Below are positions 1 through 9,692 of a DNA stretch of 64,000 nt, in pieces (the first letter of the stretch is position 1; every line of letters begins with the position of its first letter). This DNA is from Plutella xylostella (Eukaryota; Arthropoda; Insecta; Lepidoptera; Plutellidae). The stretch lies in the NCBI RefSeq assembly GCF_932276165.1, contig NC_064012.1:14329501-14393500 (forward strand). The letters are read 5' to 3'. Both the position numbers and the translations under genes were made by a program. The notes beneath the pieces were generated by a model. It made no database searches. It was given only the letters and a program-made list of their open reading frames with translations, and was not told the origin of the DNA.

Positions 1-240
1 TTCGTAATTTCGGCCTGTCCATCTGTCTGTCCGTCACTACGTCAGTCTATCCGTACGTCCAACCCACTTATTCCAAATCCAAAACTACGAAGACTACCAG
101 AGCTGACTATCTCATGTCACAAACACAGTTTTAAAACCATTGAGCAACTGTAAAACTGGATTAATTCCCACTAAGGTAAAATAGACGTTTTTACGGCATT
201 TTATCGCAAACAAAATCATATTGTCCAGTTCTTAACATGT
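1..240. repeat. dispersed repeat M, copy 1 (partial, runs off left edge)
   Basis: Shares blocks with 37.79-38.10 kb and 38.39-38.72 kb: a 'CTCATGTCACAAACACAG' block, then a 'CATTTTATMGCAAA' block followed by 'TCATATTGTCC'. No ORF and no terminal structure is visible, so the class is unknown. The left boundary is outside the window. Confidence 0.45.
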
Positions 241-1062
241 AAACTTAACTAATATAAATAAAAAGGCATATTAAAAACGTCATTCGAACATACCTACTGA
301 ATGCATTTATTCTTTAATTATATTAACGGTTTTTAACGGACTCTTGAAAACGTCCCGTATGTCACCTTTCCCTCATTTTACATGACAAAGAGGTACTTTA
401 TATTACAATAATGACAGTCTTAAATTCATCTATTTATCCGAGTGAACCTTTTTTGTTAATGTTCGATAAAATATAAAAAATCACAGAAAGAACAAAGATC
501 ACTACTTAAGTAGTGACACAAAAGAAGTGAAGAGCGAAAATGAGACGCGCTTCTTTCATTATTAAACAAACTCACCTTTTTAAGTGAATTTCAACAAGTC
601 TACAGAGAAAATTACTTACAACTTTAATTTGAAACTAGCCGACAAATTTAACTCTAAGGTAGATACTGCATATTTATGCTACGAAACTAGTGGTCTATTA
701 TACCGCTTATTAGAGTATATTTTGGAAATTATCATCATAACTTTACCGAATCACCCCTTTTATGATTTTGCGATTTTCACTATGTATGAATCAAATTTTA
801 GGAGCTTACTGTGCTACCACTTAAAACTTTAAACACTGTTTAACAAGTGTTTAAACGAAATTTGACAGATTTTGTAGGCATTTGGCAGCGTTAAAATCTG
901 TTAAATACTGCCTAAGTTTTTGGGGTCTACATCTATGGAATCTTACCTACAAACTAGTGAACGATCAACAATTACTTACTACTTATCTGAAATCAGTATG
1001 TCTCCGTGCAATATTGTACCACCCCGATGCATAAAAGGTTTAAAAGCGTAAGCTTCTAAAAA
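241..1062. other. AT-rich non-coding stretch, nothing recognised
   Basis: The only open frame (584-832) starts at GTG, has no similarity I recognise and has strongly AT-driven composition. I see no RNA gene, splice-flanked exon or terminal repeat. Confidence 0.5.
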
Positions 1063-1406
1063 TACACTCACGGGCAATGAAAAAGTTCCTCACAAAATAC
1101 CGACACTAAGCGCGTCTTGCACAACGAAGTTAAATAAAATTAAATAGTTTGTCTCTTGCTCTGACATTATACTGTCAGAGCAATAATTTCGGATTTAATT
1201 TTATTTAACTTTGTTGTGCAAGACGCCCTAAAAGACCCAATTTTTTCAAACATTTAATTCAAAATTTGAACTAAATACATCATCGTTAGTTGGTAATACT
1301 GTGATGCTTTGTTAAAAGTGATTTAATATTGCAGTAGGCGTTATTTACCTTTCCTTTTAACAGTAATTTGGTGCTTTCTCACTGGAACTGTTTCATTGCT
1401 CGTGTA
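1063..1406. mobile_element. MITE family A copy 1 (TA-flanked, interrupted by another MITE)
   Basis: The left terminus reads ACACTCACGGGCAATGAAAA. The right terminus (TTTCATTGCTCGTGT) is its degenerate inverted partner. About a dozen elements in the window share these ends and internal blocks such as 'CGACACTAA' and 'ATTGCAGTAGGCGT'. TA dinucleotides at both borders suggest a Tc1/mariner-type MITE. The interior is interrupted at 1112-1226 by a separate palindromic element, so the copy is longer than the usual 200-240 bp. Confidence 0.75.
1112..1226. mobile_element. palindromic MITE nested inside family A copy 1
   Basis: About 34-bp terminal inverted repeats begin GCGTCTTGCACAACRAAGTT and continue with AAATAAAATTAAAT. 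The two arms differ at one position. A short central segment contains a second small inverted repeat (CTCTGACA...TGTCAGAG). The target duplication is not resolved. Confidence 0.7.
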
Positions 1407-1462
1407 ACCATTATTCTACAGAGTCAATAGAGAAATCTTCCAGAAATGCAAATATATTTTTA

Positions 1463-1682
1463 CTAGCTGTTCCCGCGCGCTTCGCTTCGCCTTAAAAAGT
1501 TTTCTCGTGGGAATTCCGGGATAAAAAGTAGCCTATGTTCTTTCCCAGGGTCTAGACCGTATGTATACCAAATTCATTCAGTAGTTTTGGCGTGAAAGAG
1601 TAACAGACAGACAGACAGACAGACAGACAGAAAGACAGACAGACAGACACAGTTACTTTCGCATTTATAATATTAGTTATGA
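1463..1682 (-). mobile_element. non-autonomous Helitron, copy 1
   Basis: On the minus strand the element starts TC and ends GGGAACAGCTAG between flanking A and T, as expected for Helitrons: 5'-TC, 3'-CTRR, insertion between A and T, no target duplication. A GC-rich inverted repeat (GCGAAGCGAAGCGCGCGGG) precedes the 3' end. The interior has an expandable (CTGT)n tract, seen here as (GACA)n at 1605-1650. Four further copies share the same ends. Confidence 0.85.
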
Positions 1683-2064
1683 TAAACTAAACATAAAAAC
1701 ATCCATACGGTCTGTAAGGCAGCAGCGAGTAGTAAATGGTTAAAGGGAAGAGGAGAAGTAACTTCCAAGTATTATTTCCCTCAAGACTTTCAAGTATTTT
1801 TCCGGTAAATAACACGCTATATAAAAGTGCAAAGGAATATAACGTAAACATTTTATTTGTTAAGTTAAGCTTTACAATGTGTGCCGAAGAAAAGGCTTCG
1901 AAGGAAATCGTTTTCTCAATAACGAGGGATTATCCGTACATTGGTTGTTCGATTACAAAGACCGGGTGGCTGTTAAGTGAATATTATTATTTTAGAACTG
2001 ATTTGACTTATTGTGGAATATTGAACTTGAATTAATAACTTGCAAATGAAAAAAAATTAATAAA
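1683..2064. other. spacer between two Helitron copies
   Basis: A 99-codon open frame (1736-2035) is present. It has no recognisable domain and no homologue I know, and I do not treat it as a gene. Confidence 0.4.
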
Positions 2065-2255
2065 TCCTAACTTAAAATTATAAAAATGTGAAAGTAACTG
2101 TGTCTGTCTGTTACTCTTTCACGCCAAAACAACTGAACGGATTTGAATGAAATGAAGATACATATGGTCTAGACCCTGAGAAAGAACATAGGCTATTCCC
2201 GAAATTCCCACGGGAAAACTTTTTAAGGCTTAGCGAAGCTCTCGGGAGAAATAAA
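2065..2255 (+). mobile_element. non-autonomous Helitron, copy 2 (decayed 3' end)
   Basis: Begins A|TCCTAACTT and follows the same consensus as the other copies (GAAAGTAACTGTGTCTGTC, then TTTCACGCCAAAAC, then GGGAAAACTTTTTAAGGC). Several substitutions and a small deletion are present. The terminal CTAG hairpin has decayed to 'CTCTCGGGAGAAATAA', making it the most diverged of the five copies. Confidence 0.75.
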
Positions 2256-2920
2256 GGGTCTATTTTCAAGGCGTTACGTAAATTTGGCACTTGCCACCAA
2301 ATTAAGGATTTTTTTTAAATCTGTAAAGACAAAAATACTAAAAGAAGAATGGTTCAAAAATAAATCAGAATAAAACTCATCAACATGATGGCCTTTTATT
2401 GTGCTAGAAATATTTGGGAAAAAATATTACGTAGGTATTTACTGACAGTAAAATCATTTTTAAATATGGATTTAAAAATGATTTACTTTGGAGATATTTT
2501 TGAATTATTCTATTGATTGTTCCATTCATAGATAGTAATTTCTAAAACAGATACTCCTTGCTTATAAACCATCGTTTCGAATTTTTTGCTAAACCCTGCA
2601 TGGGTGGTAAAAAAATACAAATTGAAATGCTAAAAGCATCGGCATGGATATTGGACACACATTCGGAATACTCATGACCGAATTTAGGCAATTGATAAGA
2701 ATTTTACTGCATTAAGTATTTACTCCTCCTCGCGTGCCAACGAAATTGGGGGTATGACGTGAACGTATTAATTTGAAGTTAAATTAACTTATACGAGTAC
2801 TAAATAGTTAATATTGAGGTTTCACTGATATGATATGATGTTGGTAACGAGATTTTATTCTATTGTTAAGATCCATAACGGCACGCTCGCACTGGTAGAT
2901 AAATTTATTTGGTTATGCCA
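2256..2920. other. non-coding, nothing recognised
   Basis: AT-rich, without ORFs, RNA genes or terminal repeats I can support. Confidence 0.4.
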
Positions 2921-2924
2921 TTAT

Positions 2925-2985
2925 AGAATAGAATAGAATATTGCTTTATTGAACACCACATAAATCAGACATACAAAAAATATAC
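2925..2985 (-). repeat. (GAATA)n-type tail beside a short retroelement-like segment
   Basis: 'TAGAATAGAATAGAATA' is followed by 'TTGCTTTATTGAACACCACA'. A pentameric microsatellite next to such a sequence is the usual shape of a SINE/LINE 3' tail. The same pentamer closes the SINE at 41.6-41.9 kb. Family not assigned. Confidence 0.4.
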
Positions 2986-2989
2986 TTAT

Positions 2990-3140
2990 TCCCCCTTTAT
3001 TCATAGAAAAGTTACAAGACGTTTTAACTAATAAACTGTTTTGTCCCTCTCTGTCAAAGAACAAATTGTTCTTTGTCGGAAAGGGACAAAACAGTTTATT
3101 AGTTAAAACGTTCTGTAACTTCTCTATGAATAAAGGGGGA
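2990..3140. mobile_element. long-hairpin MITE (arms about 65 bp)
   Basis: The left arm starts CCCCCTTTATTCATAGA and the right arm ends with its reverse complement TCTATGAATAAAGGGGG. The arms stay almost perfectly complementary through 'AACTAATAAACTGTTTTGTC' to a short centre around 3060. Near-perfect arm identity implies recent insertion or maintained pairing. The target duplication is probably TA-based but not resolved. Confidence 0.75.
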
Positions 3141-3850
3141 TAGACTAGAACTAATGTACTATAGGCGGCCTTATCGCTGAGAGCGATCTCTTACAGGCAT
3201 GGCTTAACATTATGAACTATGTATTGTACATATGTTTTTAGGTATCTAGACACGCGGTAGCGTGTCAAGCCAAGTTCGAGAAACAGAACTGGCGACCCGC
3301 ACCGTGTGTAATATTACACGAACCATTTAGAGACACTCTTGACCCCCTCATAAATCAAAAACTATTTAATATAAACGTATGAAATTTGGCTCATATATTG
3401 ACACTAGCGAGATACATAATGTGTTCTAAATTTCATAAGCGTTTCTTAAACGGTTATTTAGATATTAATGTCCAAAAAACCTAATTTTTAACATTGACTG
3501 ACTCACTCACGTATAGATCAAAACTCTTATGGTAATATTACTATCATAATATGCGAAAACTATGAAATGGTTTTGAGATGCATTTGCATAATATTAGTGT
3601 TAACTAGTCTAAGATAGCTGTTAATAGGGTAAGTAATACGGTATAAAAACGAATAGTATAACACTGACATGGTATAAATATATAAATAAATATTATATAA
3701 ATTTTAAGTATAACGTTCACTGTGTATAACAAACTGAAAGTGTAATTACTAAATACATAATTTCGTAAAGGATAACGTGCAAAAAGAATAAATTCAATTG
3801 ATAGGTATATCGATTAAAATGTATAACGTTCATAATATATAACGTTTATA
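3141..3850. other. non-coding stretch upstream of the CR1-like LINE
   Basis: Very AT-rich from 3500 to 3840. No gene or terminal repeat recognised. Confidence 0.4.
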
Positions 3851-3866
3851 ATATACATATGAGAAC

Positions 3867-4280
3867 GTGAAGGAGATTGTCACGAAGATCGGAGACGCCA
3901 TCGACGCGAGCTGCGCTGACATCGAGTGGGCCAGGCGTAGCGCGCCCGCGAAGACAGGCGGCAAGCCGGCGTCCATCATTGTGGGCTTCAAGTCCGCAGG
4001 TACCGAGGCCCGTGACAGTTGGCTCTCGAAACGTCGCAGCTTGAGAGACGTCACCAGCAGCAGCATAACCAGCGGATCAGCCGACAGCAAGGTGTACATC
4101 AACGAGGACCTGACGCGCGGCGCGCGCGCGCTGCTGTGGAGCGCCAAGCAGCGGCTGCGCGGCGCCTACAAGTACATCTGGGTGTCGAGCGGCAAGATAT
4201 TAGTTAAAAAATCCGATGGAGACAAGTCTATTTGTGTGCGTAACGAAAGTGATATAACCAGTCTACTTAACAAAAAGTGA
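3867..4280 (+). pseudogene. 5'-truncated ORF1 of a CR1-like non-LTR retrotransposon
   Basis: An open frame of about 137 codons ends at a TGA at 4278-4280, 65 bases before the EN-RT frame. Residues around 70-125 ('KVYINEDLTRGARALLW' and 'YKYIWVSSGKILVKKSDG') match the C-terminal domain of the ORF1/Baculo_FP-like proteins of insect CR1-group LINEs, which normally follow a zinc finger or coiled coil and act as nucleic-acid-binding chaperones. No in-frame ATG sits at a sensible place and the N-terminal region is missing. I infer that the element is 5'-truncated at about 3850. The first two thirds of the frame are very GC-rich and the last part AT-rich, as in ORF2. Confidence 0.65.
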
Positions 4281-4345
4281 ATCATTACGTAAAAGTGATT
4301 TATCAAGTGTTAAATTAAAGCTTAAAATTCACGGATTTATTTACA

Positions 4346-7300
4346 TTGGATGCTATTAGTGATGAACCGTTAAGCTATGTTTGTGCCGATACTGTCAACT
4401 GCTGGATGAATAGAGTGGTTAACAAACATGGGTTATGTATATTTCATATTAATATTCGATCTCTTAAAAAGCATTTCAACGAGCTATTAGTTACTCTGGG
4501 TAAGCATTTAAAACATATAGATGTGCTAGTCATTACTGAACCTAATATAAGTTATGATTTGTTATCATTATATCATATAACGGGATTTAATGTCAATGTA
4601 TTTACACGTAAAGGGCGTAGTGGTGGTGGCATACTCGTGTACTCGCGCGAGGGCCTGGGCGCGCGCGCGGCCGCGGCGCTCGGGGGCGCGGGCGCCATGC
4701 GAGCTGCGGAGTGCGTTGCCATTACACTCAATTACAATAACGAGCTACTTTACTTAATATCCATATACAGACCGCCTAGATATTTTAACGAAAATAGAAT
4801 ACAGGAATTTCATTTAGAATTCAGTAACCTTTTACGTAAATTGCCAAAAAATAGTAACGTAATATTTTGTGGAGATATAAATATAAATATTCTTAATAAG
4901 CAAGACAAAGATGTATTATATTATGAACAACTATTAGCTGAATACGGATTTACTAAGTGTATTAATGATGTCACACGGAGAGAAATTGTCGCTGGTAAAT
5001 TGGTTGAATCCTGTTTAGATCATATATATGTTCGAATACCAAGCGCTTTAATTAATTCTGCAGTTATAAAACATAAAATTTCTGATCACTACTTTATCTC
5101 AGCTGTCCTTCAATGGAAACAAACTCCGGCAAGCGCGAGCGCGGGCGGCCGCGGCCGGGCGATGACCCCGGCCGCGGCCGCTCGCGGCGCAACCCGCCCC
5201 CCGCGCGTCGCCGCCCCGCCCGCGCCCCCAGCCACTACTACCCGCCGAATTATTGATAATCGTATGGTGAAAGAAAGACTGCAAAATACTAACTTTTCTA
5301 ACTTATTAAATATTGAATGTCCTATAGAGTTATACACTTCTTTTATCGATATATTTGCAAATATATATAAAGACTGTACTAAAACCATTACTATCAAAGA
5401 AAACGAAAGTAATAGAAACAATAAAAATTGGATAAATACTAACCTAAAAAATATGATTATAGAAAGGGATAAGTTATTTATAATATGGAGTAACGATCCG
5501 AAGAATATGGTAAAAAGGCTTACATATACTAAATATAGAAACAAATGTACGAAAGTAATTAATAAATGTAAAAATGAGTATGATAGGCAAAGTATATTGA
5601 ACTGTAATAATAATCTTAAGAAAGTATGGGAAGTAATATCTAAACTCTTAGGAAATAAGAAACAGTCATTAGATAAGCAGATAATTAATAATATGGATAG
5701 TAAAGATGATTTAAAAGATATATGTGATAAATTTGCTGAGAACTTTTCAAATGACATTGAACAAATAAAACACGCATGTGATGATAAATGGATAAGTAGG
5801 GATAACTATGTAAATAAAGCTAATGTGAGTATGCGATGGCAGCCAGTGAGCAACAGGGCGGTGAAGCGCGTCATCAGCGACATGGCCGCGGGCAAGGCGC
5901 CCGGCAGCGACCTGGTGCGCATGGCCGACCTGAAGCTCGTGGTGGACGAGGTCAGCCCCATCCTAGCTAAATTAATTAACTTATCTGTCACTTGCCATAA
6001 ATTTCCAAATAAGCTTAAAGAAACAATTGTCCGTCCAATCCATAAAAAAGGAGATCATAAAAATACTTCCAACTATAGGCCAATAGCAATACTTTCAAGC
6101 ATCGATAAAATTATAGAAAAGTGTATTGTCAAACAAATATCAGCATTTCTTAGTAAAAATAGTATTATAATTGATAACCAACACGGATTTCAGCAAGGTA
6201 AGAGTACTAACACATTATTATCCAAATTTACAGATGAAATAAACACGCACTTAGAAAATAAAAAACACATTGTTGCAATATTTTATGATTTCAAAAAGGC
6301 CTTTGATACCCTCGATACCGACACTCTATTAAATGCAATGGAGGAGTGTGGAGTGGGGCGCCCCCTGAACCAGTGGTTCCGCGAGTACCTGACGGCGCGC
6401 TCGTACCGCGTGAAGGTGGCCGACACGCTGAGCGCCGAGCAGCGCGTGCGCAGCGGAGTGCCGCAGGGCTCCGGGTGCGGCCCACTCTGCTATCTCATGC
6501 ACGTCAATAGCTTATGCGGGGCCCTAAATTATAGTTCAGCTTATATGTTTGCTGATGACTTGTGCACATTACGTGCTGGCTTTAATCTCACAGACACTTG
6601 TTACTCTATCCAAAACGATATCGATGCTGTCGTAAGATGGTCCCATGATAATGGCATCGTCTTGAACGCTGACAAAACTAAACTTTTAATATTACACTCG
6701 CCTCACTTAAATCTGAATGAATCACCTCCACCTTTAGTAACACATAGTTATTCCTGCCTCCACAATAATTTGGTTAATTGTCAATGTAAACCAATAGAAA
6801 GAGTAGATTGTGTAACCTACCTTGGTGTAAAGATTGATAACAATTTCTCATGGTCTCAACATATAGAATATATTAGCGATAAATTAAGGATATTATTAGG
6901 TAAATTTTATCATTTAAGTTATAAAGTTCCTATTAGCACGTTAAAATGTTTATACTTTGCTTTAGTCGATTCAATCTTAGATTATGCTCTTGATTGTTAT
7001 GGGCTAACGTTTAAAACCTACTTAGATAAACTAGAAACATTGCAGACTCGATTTTTAAAGCTACTAGTTAATGCAAAAACCAAATTAGAATGTAGAGATA
7101 ATTATAAAAAACTGTATAAAATATGTAAAATTCTGCCAGTCACTGTTAAATTTAAATATCTATTAGCCATTCACAATTATAAAACCTGTAATAATTACCT
7201 TCATCCCATTACCCATAAACACGGCACAAGGTCTATATCTGAGGGTAAATTTGAGGTACCTAAAGTTAATAATTATTATGGTGATAGAACTCTAAAAAAA

Positions 7301-7408
7301 AGAATACCGTACCTACTTAATAGTTTACCTCAGGATATACGACAAGAGCCTATGTTATCTAAATTTAAAACTAAATTAAAAAAATATTTTTTGCTTAACT
7401 TACCTTGA
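4346..7408 (+). CDS. CR1-like LINE ORF2: APE endonuclease plus reverse transcriptase
   Basis: Uninterrupted open frame of 1020 codons. The first in-frame ATG is at 4406; the start at 4346 is a TTG, so the true N-terminus is uncertain. Residues about 30-265 form an apurinic-type endonuclease: 'INIRSL', 'ITEPNIS', 'IYRPP', 'GDININ' and the C-terminal 'SDH' are the expected active-site signatures. An Ala/Pro/Arg-rich linker (about 255-300) precedes a long basic region, then the reverse transcriptase (about 560-800) with 'KAFDTLD', 'GVPQGSGCGP' and the catalytic 'MFADD' box near residue 735. Known LINE biology is target nicking by EN and reverse transcription primed at the nick. GC-rich patches (about 4630-4710, 5125-5245, 5840-5960, 6335-6490) alternate with very AT-rich coding. 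The ORF is intact, but ORF1 is truncated, so the copy is probably not self-sufficient. Confidence 0.9.
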   Translation: MDAISDEPLSYVCADTVNCWMNRVVNKHGLCIFHINIRSLKKHFNELLVTLGKHLKHIDVLVITEPNISYDLLSLYHITGFNVNVFTRKGRSGGGILVYSREGLGARAAAALGGAGAMRAAECVAITLNYNNELLYLISIYRPPRYFNENRIQEFHLEFSNLLRKLPKNSNVIFCGDININILNKQDKDVLYYEQLLAEYGFTKCINDVTRREIVAGKLVESCLDHIYVRIPSALINSAVIKHKISDHYFISAVLQWKQTPASASAGGRGRAMTPAAAARGATRPPRVAAPPAPPATTTRRIIDNRMVKERLQNTNFSNLLNIECPIELYTSFIDIFANIYKDCTKTITIKENESNRNNKNWINTNLKNMIIERDKLFIIWSNDPKNMVKRLTYTKYRNKCTKVINKCKNEYDRQSILNCNNNLKKVWEVISKLLGNKKQSLDKQIINNMDSKDDLKDICDKFAENFSNDIEQIKHACDDKWISRDNYVNKANVSMRWQPVSNRAVKRVISDMAAGKAPGSDLVRMADLKLVVDEVSPILAKLINLSVTCHKFPNKLKETIVRPIHKKGDHKNTSNYRPIAILSSIDKIIEKCIVKQISAFLSKNSIIIDNQHGFQQGKSTNTLLSKFTDEINTHLENKKHIVAIFYDFKKAFDTLDTDTLLNAMEECGVGRPLNQWFREYLTARSYRVKVADTLSAEQRVRSGVPQGSGCGPLCYLMHVNSLCGALNYSSAYMFADDLCTLRAGFNLTDTCYSIQNDIDAVVRWSHDNGIVLNADKTKLLILHSPHLNLNESPPPLVTHSYSCLHNNLVNCQCKPIERVDCVTYLGVKIDNNFSWSQHIEYISDKLRILLGKFYHLSYKVPISTLKCLYFALVDSILDYALDCYGLTFKTYLDKLETLQTRFLKLLVNAKTKLECRDNYKKLYKICKILPVTVKFKYLLAIHNYKTCNNYLHPITHKHGTRSISEGKFEVPKVNNYYGDRTLKKRIPYLLNSLPQDIRQEPMLSKFKTKLKKYFLLNLP

Positions 7409-7628
7409 TACAAGTTCACCTCAGATTATAATTTTATTATTTGTTGTGATATTACCAATTATGTATAACAATACCTAAAACATAAAAAAGTATTTTGTTT
7501 AGTATAAGAGACTCCGATCCCACAGGCAAATTGTATACAAACAGTTTTGTGGGACTCATTGTAAAACTACAACTAATATGTAAGCTTAATAAATAAATAA
7601 AAATAAAATAAAATATATTATTCATCTA

Positions 7629-7700
7629 GACGACCGAATGGCCTAGTGGTTAGTGACCCTGACTACTGAGCCGATGGTTCTGGGTTCGATTCCCCCTGAA
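7629..7700 (+). mobile_element. tRNA-derived SINE head, copy S1
   Basis: Starts GACGACCGAATGGCCTAGTG and contains a pol III B-box-like GGTTCGATTCC. The sequence downstream differs from the body of the other copies, so either this is a SINE with a different body or only the head survived. Confidence 0.65.
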
Positions 7701-8925
7701 ATAAATTTCTGGACTGACCATTGAACTTGGCAGCCATTTAGATCTCACTTCTTTTGTCGTTGAAGTCAACATTCGGCATTTAGGTAAGTATAATAATATT
7801 GAACTTGGCTCTCATTTCACATTTATGTTTTTGATTGGATATCATTACTTTTTGTTGGTAAGTACATAATAATGTATTATCCTCGTAACGCCGTGCCGTG
7901 ATGTTTCATGCAAATCTCCCTTACTTTTTTTTTTTTATATTTATTTAGTTGTTAAGTAGGTCTCTAATTCATTTAATACATTGTTGTTAATAAACGTAAT
8001 TAAATATTAATTTGGTGACAAAATTTTGTGAGTGGAAATTAGGTAAATAATTTTCGTCATTTATAAAAATATCCTTCTGCCCAAAGATTGCCTGGAAAAG
8101 TTTGTATTGTCAGGATTATCTATACAATAAATTTATGTGTGGATAGTATACATCTTTGAACCCACGGCTTCTCTAATGAGAACCGAGTTGTTATCCGTTA
8201 CGCCACTGAGACTCTATTATTAACTTTAAATATTTGTGATCCAACAGAAGCCTTGTTAAACTTGGCTCAAGTTTTAACTTAGTTGGTAGTTGCTTTTATT
8301 CAATTTCGTAAATTTATTTTGTAATTTGTTATAAGTATATGCTTTAATAAAATATCATAAACTACTATTGGTTGTTAAGTACTTAGTAGGTAAATGTTAA
8401 AGTGAGTTTACAATATTACGAGATATGGAATTTATGGACTTAGTATTCTTTATTTGGACAGACAGCGTTAACATGATGAGTAAAAAAGGTGGCATCTTTG
8501 AAAAAGATTTCGAGAATTTTTACTTGAAAATTGGACGTATGGAAAGTGAGTTGAGGTTGAGACCAACAACTATATTTTTAATACGAACTAGATAGAGTGC
8601 CAGTGCTAAAAACGTCTCGACTAATAGCACCCTACTAACCACTGAGAGCTTATTTTGAAATCGAACTAATGGTTAGAAGATTTGTGACTATATTCATTGG
8701 AACAATGGTTGTCATTAGGTTGAACTTAAAAAGGATTCACACAAAAACAAAATGCAGACAGCTTTTTGCTTTGATTTTGTATGTGACTCACCATATTGTC
8801 CGAATGTCGTCAATCTAAGTCACAAATACAAGAATAGGGAATATGCATGTATTTGTTTATATTCATATTCGATAGTTTTACATCGCTTTATTATAGTAAG
8901 TATATTAAATATTTATGGTATATTC
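7701..8925. other. non-coding, no gene recognised
   Basis: AT-rich. Short stretches near 8075-8110 ('CCAAAGATTGCCTGGAAAAG') resemble the retroelement 3' region at 8.95-9.1 kb, suggesting a degenerate second copy. Nothing else supportable. Confidence 0.4.
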
Positions 8926-9100
8926 TTTATTCCTGCTACACTTTACCCTTTACATCTAAATATCCTTCCACCCAAAGGTTGTCTGGAAGAAATCGCTTTT
9001 AGCGATAAGACCGCCATTTGTACATATGTGTTAGATTAAGTTTTGTATTGTTGTCCATATTTTTGTGTGCAAATAAAGAATATCTTATCTTATCTTATCT
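8925..9100 (+). repeat. retroelement 3' end with (TCTTA)n tail
   Basis: 'CCAAAGGTTGTCTGGAAGAA' followed by 'ATCGCTTTTAGCGATAAGAC' is a common lepidopteran repeat 3' region with a small hairpin (CGCTTTTAGCG). It then reads to an AATAAAG and (TCTTA)n plus A9. The 95-codon frame at 8752-9039 overlaps it and is not a gene. A related minus-strand fragment lies at about 42.54-42.62 kb. Confidence 0.6.
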
Positions 9101-9580
9101 TAAAAAAAAATGCCAAAAAAACTAATTTAAGGTATTTTAAAGAAAGTTCAAAATTAAACTTTTTGTGAAGAAGTGTGACGTCATTACTAACGTTTCACGG
9201 CTCAGAATAATGAGTCTCTAGTTCTATTGGCATAGATTATTCTGAGATTCACATATCGTCGCATCCGCTCTAAGAAAATCCGTTTCAACAATTATTTACT
9301 CGAATATATTGATGGAGGCATAATTCTGAAATAACAAAGTTTATTAAAAATTATATTTGACCTTTATTTGAATCACAGGCATATTCCCAATTGTATTCTG
9401 TACCTATTGATTCTATTATAATCACAAAACAATCGATACAAAGTGCGTCGTCTATAATGTGCGGCCGTGACAATGACGACTCAACTCCTCCCCTTGTTTA
9501 CCTTATGTCTAGAGTCTAGGCTACCTCTTGGGTAGCCTTGTTAAGTCTATGGTGTCTACGTTATGAATTTTTATATTTAT
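9101..9580. other. non-coding, nothing recognised
   Basis: No ORF, terminal repeat or RNA gene seen. Confidence 0.4.
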
Positions 9581-9581
9581 T

Positions 9582-9692
9582 CGGCCGACTGGTGTAGTGT
9601 AGTGACGCTGACTGCTAAGCCGAAGTCCCGGGTTCGGTTCCCGGCTGGGATATCATAGGCTCTGCCTAGCTTGGAGTCGGATGTTTTTTTTT
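9582..9692 (+). mobile_element. tRNA-derived SINE, diverged and internally deleted
   Basis: Head 'CGGCCGACTGGTGTAGTG', B box GGTTCGGTTCC and a 3' part 'CTCTGCCTAGCTTGGAGTCGG' match the SINE at 15.98-16.25 kb, with most of the body missing and a T-run at the end. Confidence 0.7.

Larger units (their letters stand above)
3850..7620 (+). mobile_element. CR1-group non-LTR retrotransposon (5'-truncated)
   Basis: Contains the ORF1 remnant, ORF2 and a 3'UTR of about 200 bp ending in a short repetitive tail of AATAAATA/AAATAAAATA type (7588-7616) instead of pure poly(A). The tail plus the EN-RT order and motifs fit the CR1/Jockey superfamily; I cannot place the clade. No clear target duplication is visible. 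A tRNA-derived SINE head starts immediately after the tail. Confidence 0.75.

Noticed and set aside
4019..6485. Several minus- and plus-strand frames over the CR1-like LINE
   Set aside because: Shadows of ORF1/ORF2; strand and motif evidence support only the two plus-strand frames.
7701..7800. Continuation of the S1 SINE body
   Set aside because: Sequence after the B box does not match either of the two SINE bodies seen in the window, so I limited the call to the head.
8752..9039. 95-codon host gene starting at ATG
   Set aside because: Its second half is a common repeat 3' end with a (TCTTA)n tail, and the first half has no recognisable content.
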